Of a stretch of 64,000 bases of DNA, positions 24,291 through 34,309 are shown one piece after another. The translations under genes were made by a program, and so were the position numbers. Position 1 is the stretch's first letter; each line of letters starts with the position of its first letter. The notes below the pieces were generated by a model that saw only the letters and a list, made by a program, of their open reading frames with translations, had not been told where the DNA came from and ran no database searches. The stretch is taken from assembly GCA_036417435.1 (NCBI GenBank), contig JAZAQT010000402.1, forward strand, positions 116,001 to 180,000, read 5' to 3'. This DNA is from Inia geoffrensis (Eukaryota; Chordata; Mammalia; Artiodactyla; Iniidae).

Positions 24291-24713
24291 TCAAGCTGAT
24301 TGTGGAGCTTTAATCTGCGGCTTCTGAGGCTGCTGGGAGAGATTTCCCTTTCACTTCTTTGTTCTCACAGTTCCCAGGGGCTCAGCTTTGGATTTGGCCC
24401 TGCCTCTGCGTGTAGGTCGCTGGAGGGCGTCTGTTTTTCACTCAGACAGGACAGGGTTAAAGGAGCCTCTGACTCGGGGGTTTTGGCGCACTCAGGCCGA
24501 GGGGAGAGAGGGGCACGGCGTGCGGGTCGGGCCTGCGGCGGCAGAGGCCGGCGTGATGCTGCACCAGCCTGAGGCCCGCAGTGTGTTCTCCCTGGACAGA
24601 TGTCACTGGATCCCGGGAACCTGGCAGTGGCGGACTGCGCAGGCTCCCCGGAAGAGGGGTGTGGATAGTGACCTGTGCTCGTACACAGGCCCCTTGGTGG
24701 CGGCGGCAGCAGC

Positions 24714-24932
24714 CTTAGCGTCTCCCGCCTGTCTCTGGGATCCGCGTTTTTAGCCGCGGCTCGCGCCTGTCTCTGAGGTCCGTGCTTTTAGCCGCGGCTC
24801 GCGCCCGTTTCTGGGTTCCGCGCTTTTGGCCGCGGCTCGCGCCGGTCTCTGGGGTCTGCGCTTTCAGCCGCGGCTCGCGCCGGTCTCTGGGGATTGCGCT
24901 TTCAGCCGCGGCTCGCGCTGGTCTCTGGAGTT
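24714..24932 (-). repeat. 38-bp tandem repeats, at least five copies, in L1 promoter region
   Basis: The core (a/g)gccgcggctcgcg starts at 24752, 24790, 24828, 24866 and 24904, exactly 38 bp apart. Each core is followed by (c/t)(c/t)gt(c/t)tctg(g/a) and a (g/t)cgctttt-type block. A degenerate sixth unit precedes the first near 24714-24751. Every unit brings several CpGs. Confidence 0.88.
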
Positions 24933-25576
24933 CGTTAAAGCAGCGCTCTTAAACCCCTCTCCTTGCGCACCAGGAAACAAAGCGGGAAGGAAAAGTCTCT
25001 TGCCTCTTTGGCAGGTGCAGACTTTTCCCCGGACTCCCTCCCGGCTAGCCGTGGTGCACTACCCCCTTCAGGCTATGTTCAAGCCGCCAACCCCAGTCCT
25101 TTCCCTGCGCTCCGTCTGAAACCGAAACCCGAGCTTTAGCTCGCAGCCCCGCCCGCCCCGGCGGGTGAGCCGACAAGCCTCTCGGGCTGGTGAGTGCCGG
25201 TCGGCACCGATCCTCTATGCGGGAATCTCTCCGCTTTCCCCTCCGCACCCCTGTTGCTGTGCTCTCCTCTGCGGCTCCGAAGCTCCCTCCTCCGCCTCCC
25301 GCAGTCTCTGCCCATGAAGGGGCTTCCTAGTGTGTGGAGACTTTTCCTCCTTCACAGCTCCCTCCCACTGGTGCAGGTGCCGTCCCTATTCTTTTGTCCC
25401 TGTTTTTTCTTTTTTTTTCTTTTGCCCTACCCAGGTACGTGGGGGAGTTTCTTGCCTTTTAGGAGGTCTGAGGTCTTTTGCCAGCCTTCAGTAGGTGTTC
25501 TGTAAGAGTTGTTCCACGTGTAGATGTATTTCTGGTGTATCTGTGGGAAGGAAGGTGATCTCCGCGTCTTACTCTT

Positions 25577-25586
25577 CCGCCATCTT
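25577..25586 (-). promoter_or_regulatory. YY1-type site at the L1 5' end
   Basis: ccgccatctt on the plus strand is AAGATGGCGG on the L1 strand, at about +11 to +20 from the first base of the element. Human L1 carries a YY1 site at nearly the same place, where it sets the transcription start. Its presence supports a complete, untruncated 5' end. Confidence 0.8.
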
Positions 25587-25596
25587 TCTTCTCTCC

Positions 25597-25610
25597 GATG
25601 AGCACTTTTT
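25597..25610. repeat. Right target-site duplication of the L1
   Basis: gatgagcacttttt, partner of 17244-17257. It is followed by gatacgttaaatg, the normal continuation of the satellite monomer. Confidence 0.88.
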
Positions 25611-28600
25611 GATACGTTAAATGTGTTTCTGTTAATCCCAATGTCCTAATTCACCCTTCCCCGGTCTCCAATCTCCCCCTGTGAGAACTCCTCGCTTCTT
25701 TCTCCCCTTTGTGAACCTGTGTTTCCTTTCTGCACTAGCTTCCTTTGTATCCCTATGTAGACTGCACACATAAGTGATATCCGGGGATATGTGTCTTGCT
25801 GCCTCTAAGTGACCAGAATTAGTGAGAACATCTAGTGCTCCTCCCATGCTGGTGCAAATACTATGAGTTCATTTTGTTCTGTGGCTGAGTGGTGGTCGAG
25901 GGTGTGCAGGTTGCGGAACATCTTTCTCCCTTCACCCCTCGCTCAACAGTTCGTCCGTTTGTATGTCTTGGCTGTGGTCAAGGGTACCACAACGACTGCT
26001 GGGGTGCAAGTGCTTCCTTCCAATGATGCTAGTCTCTGGTTATACGGCCTGCAGCGGGGTTGCCGAATCTGGTGGTACCTCCAGTGTTTATTTTGGTAAG
26101 GAAGGAGCCTACTGATCCTCATTCCGGCTGTTACCAATTTACAATCCCACCAACAGCAATAGCTGGCTTCACTTTGCGGCATGCCCTCTTGAGCACTTAA
26201 AATTTTCGGGTATGAGAGGACTGCATCCAGGGAACACCTCGTCTAGCTTTCTTTTCACTCTCTAATCATGACAGATCCTGAGCATATGTTCTTTTGAATG
26301 TGCTGTTTTCTAAAACGCGAGTTAGTACCACTGAGTTCTTGAAAGGTTCCTGCCCCAGAGTCGGGCCTGATTTGAATTCGTTTCAGATTACCTAGCCCAG
26401 GATATTTCTTGAGGGCAGGGTTGTGTCTGCAAAGCCGCAGGCCGTAGGCCTTGTGGATGATAGGTGCCCTTCAGCACATTTCATAAGGTTGTTACGGCAG
26501 TGTGCCACGAGGCGGCAGCACTACTCCGTGTCCTCTCTGGTAACGGGGAAAGAAAGCCTTAGCGGGGGTCCCGGTGTTGGATTAGAAATCGGGAGTCGAA
26601 CGTGGCTAAACACTCACCCCTGGGCTTTTGTCGGCTCACCTGCTGCCCCTTAACCTGCACTGCCCCACCGCAGTCATATCGCAAGCCTTGCAAGTGGGCT
26701 ACTCAAAGGGTGCCATGGTTCGCAGGTGGGGCGACTCTAATGAAGTGGGCTGGAGGTGGGAACTTACCTAGCAGGAGCTGTGGCGATCCGGTTTCTTCAC
26801 AGCCCTTCCCTCTCAGCTGTCCCACCATCATTTGGGTGCACCAGGCTGTGCTTACCTGTAGGAGGGCCCTGTTGTATCCGGAGATTGTGGGACCACGCAG
26901 GGGACAGCAGTAGCAGCAACCTCCAGCTGCGGGACACAGGCCTGCTGAGGCTCCAGGGGTCTGACACCAGCCGACGTCACAGAGGCCTGAGGTAAGAAAG
27001 TGCGCATTTCTTAACCGCTTACTTGCCTTATCATTGAACAGTCCTTTTCTCTTTCAGCATAGTTTATATACAATGCTGTATCTCTTTGATTTCTACAGCC
27101 ACTTGATGCAAATATAAACGTAGCTACACCTGTAGGGTTTCGGATTCTTTACCCTGTTAGTTTATCGAGGAATATTTTGTAGCCTTCCATGTTCTTTCGG
27201 GTGTGTCGCCCATGATGAGCACTTTTTGATAGGTTAAGTGTGTTTCAGTTAATCCCAATCTCCTACTTCGCCCTTCCCGGTCTGCAATTTCCCCCTGTGG
27301 GAACTCCTCGCTTGTTTCTTCCCTTTGTGAAACTGTGTTTCTTTTTTTTTTGCTAGCATCCTTTGTATCCCTCTTTAGACTGCACACATAAGTGATATCC
27401 GGGGATATGTGTCTTGCTGCCTCTAAGTGACCAGAATTAGTGAGATCATCTAGTGGTCCACGCATGCTGCTGCAAAGAGTATGGGTTCATTTTGTTCTGT
27501 GGCTGAGTGGTAGTCGAAAGTGTGTAGGTAGTGGAACATTTTTCTCCCTTCACCCCTCGTTCGGCAGTTCGTTCGTTTGTATGCCTTGGCTGTGGTCCAG
27601 TGTACCACAACGACTGCTGGGGTGCGAGTGCTTCCTTCCAATGATGCTAGTCTCTGGTTATATGACCTGCAGCGGGGTTGCCGAATCTCGTGGTACCTTC
27701 AGTGTTTAGTTTGGTAAGGAATGTGCCTGCTGATCCTCATACCGGCTGTTACCATTTTACAATCCCAGCAACAGCAGTAGCTGGCTTCACTTTGTGGCAT
27801 GCCCTCTTGAGCGCTTAAAATTTTAGGTTATGAGAGGACTGAATCCAGGGAACACCTCGTCTAGCTTTCTTTTCACTCTCCAATCATGAGAGATCTGGAG
27901 CATCTTTTCAGTTGAATGTGCTTTTTTCTAAAACGCGGGTGAGTACCACTGAGTTCTTGAAAGGTTTCTGGCTGAGAGTCGGGCCTGATTTGGATTCATT
28001 TCAGATTACCTAGCCCAGGATATTTCTTGAGGGCAGGGTTGTGTCTGCAAAGTGGCAGGCTCTAGGCCTTGTGAACGGTAGGCGCCTTTCAGCACAGTTG
28101 GTAAGGTTGTTACGGCAGTGTGCCACAAGGCGACAGCACTACTCTGGGTGGTCTCTTTTAACTTGGGGAAATAAAACTTTAGCCGGGATCCCGGTGTTGG
28201 ATTGGAAATGGGGAGTCGAACGTGGCTAAACACACACCCCTGGGCTTGTTTAGGCCCACCTCCTGCCCCTTAACCTGCAGTGCACCACCGCAGGCGTATC
28301 GCAAACCTTGCAAGTGGGCTATTCGGAGGGTGCCGTGGTTCGCAGGTGGGTGACTCTAATGAAGAGGTCTGGAGGTGGGAACCTGCCTAGCAGGAGCTGT
28401 GGAAATCCGGTTTCTTCACCGCTCTTCCCTCTCAGCTGCTCCACCCTCATTTGTGTACCAGGCTTTGGTTACCTATAGGAGGGCCACGTTTGATCGGGAG
28501 ATTGTGGTACCACGCAGGGGAGAATGGGCAATAGCGGTCCGATGTGTCGCTTGTCAGGTGGCACGTCCTCCTCCCTTGTTGCCTCAGCAGCAGCATGCTC

Positions 28601-31298
28601 CGGCCGTGGGACCCAGGCCTGCCAAGCCTCCAGGTGCCTTGCTGTGGTAACGACATCACAGAGGCGTGAGGTAACAGAGTACGCATTTCTTAACCCCTTA
28701 CTTGCCTTGTCATTGTACAGTACTTTTCCCTTTCAGCCTCGTTCATATACAATGTTGCGTCTGTTTGACTTCTACAGCCACTTGATGAAATTAAACACGT
28801 AGCTATACCCTTAGGGTTTCGGATTCTTTGCACTCCTCCTTTATCGAGGAATGTTTTGTAACGTTCCATGTGCTTTCGGGTGACTCGCCCTTGATGAGCA
28901 CTTTTTGATACGTTAAATGTGTTTCTGTTAATCCCAATGTCCTAATTCACCCTTCCCCGGTCTCCAATCTCCCCCTGTGAGAACTCCTCGCTTCTTTCTT
29001 CCCTTTGTGAACCTGTGTTTCCTTTCTGCACTAGCTTCCTTTGTATCCCTATGTAGACTGCACACATAAGTGATATCCGGGGATATGTGTCTTGCTGCCT
29101 CTAAGTGACCAGAATTAGTGAGAACATCTAGTGCTCCTCCCATGCTGGTGCAAATACTATGAGTTCATTTTGTTCTGTGGCTGAGGGGTGGTCGAGGGTG
29201 TGCAGGCTGCGGAACATCTTTCTCCCTTCACCCTTCCCTCAACATTTCGTCCGTTTGTATGTCTTGGCTATGGTCAAGGGTACCACAACGACTGCTGGGG
29301 TGCAAGTGCTTCCTTCCAATGATGCTAGTCTCTGGTTATACGGCCTGCAGCGGGGTTGCCGAATCTGGTGGTATCTCCAGTGTTTATTTTGGTAAGGAAG
29401 GAGCCTACTGATCCTCATTCCGGCTGTTACCAATTTACAATCCCACTAACAGCAATAGCTGGCTTCACTTTGCGGCATGCCCTCTTGAGCACTTAAAATT
29501 TTCGGGTATGAGAGGACTGCTTCCAGGGAACACCTCGTCTAGCTTTCTTTTCACTCTCTAATCATGACAGATCCTGAGCATATGTTCTTTTGAATGTGCT
29601 GTTTTCTAAAACGCGAGTTAGTACCACTGAGTTCTTGAAAGGTTCCTGCCCCAGAGTCGGGCCTGATTTGAATTCGTTTCAGATTACCTAGCCCAGGATA
29701 TTTCTTGAGGGCAGGGTTGTGTCTACAAAGCCGCAGGTCGTAGGCCTTGTGGATGATAGGTGCCCTTCAGCACAGTTGGTAAGGTTGTTACGGCAGTGTG
29801 CCACAAGGCGGCAGCACTACTCCGTGTCCTCTCTGGTAACGGGGAAAGAAAGCCTTAGCGGGGTTCCCGGTGATGGATTGGAAATGGGGAGTCGACCGTG
29901 GCTAAACACACACCCCTGGGCTTTTGTAGGCTCACCTCCTGCCCCTTAACCTGCACTGCCCCACCGCAGTCATATCGCAAGCCTTGCAAGTGGGCTACTC
30001 AAAGGGTGCCGTGGTTCGCAGGTGTGGCGACTCTAATGAAGTGGTCTGGAGGTGGGAACTTACCTAGCAGGAGCTGTGGTGATCCGGTTTCTTCACAGCC
30101 CTTCCCTCTCAGCTGTCCTACCATCATTTGGGTGCACCAGGCTGTGCTTACCTGTAGGAGGGCCATGTTGGATCGGGAGATTGTGGGACCACGCAGGTTA
30201 GAACAGTAGCAGCAACCTCCAGCTGCGGGACACAGGCCTGCTGAGGCTCCAGGGGTCTGACACCAGCCGACGTCACAGAGGCCTGAGGTAAGAAAATGCG
30301 CATTTCTTAACCGCTTACTTGCCTTACCATTGAACAGTCCTTTTCTCTTTCAGCATAGTTTATATACAATGCTGTATCTATTTGATTTCTACAGCCACTT
30401 GATGCAATTATAAACGTAGCTGTACCTGTAGGGTTTCGGATTCTTTACCCTGTTAGTTTATCGAGGAATATTTTGTAGCCTTCCATGTTCTTTAGGGTGT
30501 GTCGCCCATGATGAGCACTTTTTGAAAGGTTAAGTGTGTTTCTGTTAATCCCAATCTCCTACTTCACCCTTCCCCGGTCTGCAGTTTCACCCTGTGGGAA
30601 CTTCTGGCTTGTTTCTTCCCTTTGTGAACCTGTGTTTCCTTTTTTTTTACTAGCATACTTTGTATCCCTATTTAGACTGCACACATAAGTGATATCCGGG
30701 GATATATGCCTTGCTGCCTCTAAGTGACCAGAATTAGTGAGATCATCTAGTGTTCCACGCATGCTGCTGCAAAGAGTATGGGTTCATTTTGTTCTGTGGC
30801 TGAGTGGTAGTCGAGGGTGTGTAGGTATTGGAACATCTTTCTCCCTTCACCCCTCGCTCGGCAGGTCGTTCGTTTGTATGTCTTGTCTGTGGTCCAGTGT
30901 ACCACAACGACTGCTGGGGTGCGAGTGCTTCCTTCCAATGATGCTAGTCTGAAGTTATATGACCTGCAGCGGGGTTGCCGAATCTCGTGGTACCTTCATT
31001 GTTTAGTTTGGTAAGGAATGTGCCTGCTGATCCTCATACCGGCTGCTACCATTTTACAATCTCACCAACAGCAGTAGCTGGCTTCACTTTGTGGCATACC
31101 CTCTTGAGAGCTTAAAATTTAAGGTTATGAGAGGACTGCATCCAGGGAACACCTCGTCTAGCTTTCCTTTCACTCTCTAATCATGACAGATCCTGAGCAT
31201 ATGTTCTTTTGAATGTGCTGTTTTCTAAAACGCGAGTTAGTACCACTGAGTTCTTGAAAGGTTCCTGCCCCAGAGTCGGACCTGATTTGAATTCGTTT

Positions 31299-32978
31299 CA
31301 GATTACCTAGCCCAGGGTATTTCTTTAGGGCAGGGTTGTGTCTGCAAAGCCGCAGGCCGTAGGCCTTGTGGATGATAGGTGCCCTTCAGCACAGTTGGTA
31401 AGGTTGTTACGGCAGTGTGCCACGAGGCGGCAGCACTACACCGTGTCCTCTCTGGTAACGTGGGGAAAGAAAGCCTTAGCGGTGGTCCCGGTGTTGGATT
31501 GGAAATGGGGAGTCAAACGTGGCTAAACACACACCCCTGGGCTTTTGTCGGCTCACCTCCTGCCCCTTAACCTGCACTGCCCCACCCCAGTCATATCGCA
31601 AGCCCTGCAAGTGGGCTACTCAAAGGGTGCCGTGGTTCGCAGGTGGGACGACTCTAATGAAGTGGGCTGGAGGGGGGAACTTACCTAGCAGCAGTTGTGG
31701 CGATCCGGTTTCTTCACAGCCCTTCCCTCTCAGCTGTCCCACCATCATTTGGGTGCACCAGGCTTTGGTTACCTGTAGGAGGGCCACGTTGGATCGGGAG
31801 ATTGTGGTACCACGCAGGGGAGAATGGGCAATAGCGGTCCGATGTGTCGCTTGTCAGGTGGCACGTCCTCCTCCCTTGTTGCCTCAGCAGCAGCATGCTC
31901 CGGCCGTGGGACCCAGGCCTGCCAAGCCTCCAGGTGCCTTACTGTGGTAACGACATCACAGAGGCGTGAGGTAACAGAGTACGCATTTCTTAACCCCTTA
32001 CTTGCCTTGTCATTGTACAGTACTTTTCCCTTTCAGCCACGTTCATATACAATGTTGCGTCTGTTTGACTTCTACAGCCACTTGATGAAATTAAACACGT
32101 AGCTATACACTTAGGGTTTCGGATTCTTTGCACTCCTCCTTTATCGAGGAATGTTTTGTAGCGTTCCATGTGCTTTCGGGTGAGTCGCCCTTGATGAGCA
32201 CTTTTTGATACGTTAAATGTGTTTCTGTTAATCCCAATGTCCTAATTCACCCTTCCCTGGTCTCCAATCTCCCCCTGTGAGAACTCCTCGCTTCTTTCTT
32301 CCCTTTGTGAACCTGTGTTTCCTTTCTGCACTAGCTTCCTTTGTATCCCTATGTAGACTGCACACATAAGTGATATCCGGGGATATGTGTCTTGCTGCCT
32401 CTAAGTGACCAGAATTAGTGAGAACATCTAGTGCTCCTCCCATGCTGGTGCAAATACTATGAGTTCATTTTGTTCTGTGGCTGAGTGAAGGTCGAGGGTG
32501 TGCAGGTTGCGGAACATCTTTCTCCCTTCACCCCTCGCTCAACAGTTCGTACGTTTGTATGTCTTGGCTGTGGTCAAGGGTACCACAACGACTGCTGGGG
32601 TGCAAGTGCTTCCTTCCAATGATGCTAGTCTCTGGTTATACGGCCTGCAGCGGGGTTGCCGAAACTGGTGGTACCTCAGTGTTTATTTTGGTAACGAAGG
32701 AGCCTACTGATCCTCGTTCCGGCTGTTACCAATTTACAATCCCACTAACAGCAATAGCTGGCTTCACTTTGCGGCATGCCCTCTTGAGCACTTAAAATTT
32801 TCGGGTATGAGAGGACTGCATCCAGGGAACACCTCGTCTAGCTTTCTTTTCACTCTCTAATCATGATAGATCCTGAGCATATGTTCTTTTGAATGTGCTG
32901 TTTTCTAAAACGCGAATTAGTACCACTGAGTTCTTGAAAGGTTCCTGCCCCAGAGTCGGGCCTGATTTGAATTCGTTT
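31299..32978 (+). repeat. Second copy of the S-to-L chimeric monomer
   Basis: Same switch as at 9759-11438, here near 31765. It lies at the super-repeat offset and was therefore duplicated, not formed independently. Confidence 0.75.
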
Positions 32979-34309
32979 CAGATTACCTAGCCCAGGATAT
33001 TTATTAAGGGCAGGGTTGTGTCTGCAAAGCCGCAGGCCGTAGGCCTTGTGGATGATAGGTGCCCTTCAGCACATTTGGTAAGGTTGTTACGGCAGTGTGC
33101 CAGGAGGCGGCAGCACTACTCCGTGTCCTCTCTGGTAACGGGGAAAGAAATCCTTAGCGGGGGTCCCGGTGTTGGATTGGAAATGGGGAGTCGAACGTGG
33201 CTAAACACTCACCCCTGGGCTTTTGTCAGCTCACCTCCTGCCCCTTAACCTGCACTGACCCACCCCAGTCATATTGCAAGCCTTGCACGTGGGTTACTCA
33301 AAGGGTGCCGTGGTTCGCAGGTGGGGCGACTCTAATGAAGTGGGCTGGAGGTGGGAACTTACCTAGCAGGAGCTATGGCGATCCGGTTTCTTCACAGCCC
33401 TTCCCTCTCAGCTGTCCCACCATCATTTGGGTGCACCAGGCTGTGCTTACCTGTAGGAGGGCCATTTTGGATCGGGAGATTGTGGGACCACGCAGGGGAT
33501 AACAGTAGCAGCACCCTCCAGCTGAGGGACACAGGCCTGCTGAGGCTCCAGGGGTCTGAAACCAGCCGACGTCACAGTGGCCTGAGGTAAGAAAGTGCGG
33601 ATTTCTTAACCGCTTACTTGCCTTATCATTGAACAGTCCTTTTCTCTTTCAGCATAGTTTATATACAATGCTGTATCTCTTTGATTTCTACAGCCACTTG
33701 ATGCAATTATAAACGTAGCTGTACCTGTAGGGTTTCGGATTCTTTACCCTGTTAGTTTATCGAGGAATATTTTGTAGCCTCCCATGTTCTTTCGGGTGTG
33801 TCGCCCATGATGAGCACTTTTTGATAGGTTAAGTGTGTTTCTGTTAATCCCAATCTCCTACTTCACCCTTCCCCGGTCTGAAGTTTCACCCTGTGGGAAC
33901 TCCTCGCTTGTTTCTTCCCTTTGTGAACCTGTGTTTCCTTTTTTTTTACTAGCATCCTTTGTATCCCTATTTAGACTGCACACATAAGTGATATACGGGG
34001 ATATGTGTCTTGCTGCCTCTAAGTGACCAGAATTAGTGAGATCATCTAGTGATCCACGCATGCTGCTGCAAAGAATATGGGCTCATTTTGTTCTGTGGCT
34101 GAGTGGTAGTCGAGGGTGTGTAGGTAGTGGAACATCTTTCTCCCTTCACCCCTCGCTCGGCAGTTCGTTCGTTTGTATGTCTTGGCTGTGGTCCAGTGTA
34201 TCAAAACGACTGCTGGGGTGCGAGTGCTTCCTTCCAGTGATGCTAGTCTGTGGTTATATGACCTGCAGCGGGGTTGCCGAATCTCGTGGTACCTTCAGTG
34301 TTCAGTTTG

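Larger units (their letters stand above)
24380..25590 (-). promoter_or_regulatory. CpG-rich start region of L1 5'UTR
   Basis: GC- and CpG-rich compared with everything around it (for example ctcgcgcc, ccgcggctcgcg, cccgccccggcgg). It ends at the 5' end of the element. This is the expected place of the L1 internal RNA polymerase II promoter and of methylation control. Confidence 0.7.
17258..25596 (-). mobile_element. Full-length LINE-1 (L1) inserted in the satellite
   Basis: About 8.34 kb non-LTR retrotransposon on the minus strand. In its own direction it has a 5'UTR (25596-22423), ORF1, a 58-bp spacer, ORF2, a 3'UTR, the signal AATAAA and a poly(A) tail. It is flanked by a 14-bp target-site duplication. 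The insertion site on the plus strand is cttttt/ga, close to the TTTT/AA cut site of L1 endonuclease, so target-primed reverse transcription explains it. Satellite sequence is continuous across the site. The corresponding sites in the other monomers are empty, including 4057 in the sister super-repeat, so insertion came after the 13,187-bp duplication or was never copied with it. Both frames are open, so the element may be competent; that is untested. Confidence 0.95.
22423..25596 (-). promoter_or_regulatory. L1 5'UTR and internal promoter region
   Basis: About 3.17 kb upstream of ORF1, much longer than the roughly 0.9 kb human L1 5'UTR. Read in the L1 direction it has a YY1-type start, a CpG-rich block with 38-bp repeats, about 290-bp tandem repeats, a TTCC-rich microsatellite, a moderately complex stretch (22480-22950), and an A-run just before ORF1. 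Small open frames in it have no family resemblance and I treat them as chance. This region would drive L1 transcription from its own first base; activity is inferred from position and composition only. Confidence 0.85.

Noticed and set aside
24300..25505. Several open frames of 90-121 codons in the GC-rich stretch
   Set aside because: They lie within the L1 5'UTR, mostly antisense to the element; few stops are expected in CpG-rich DNA.
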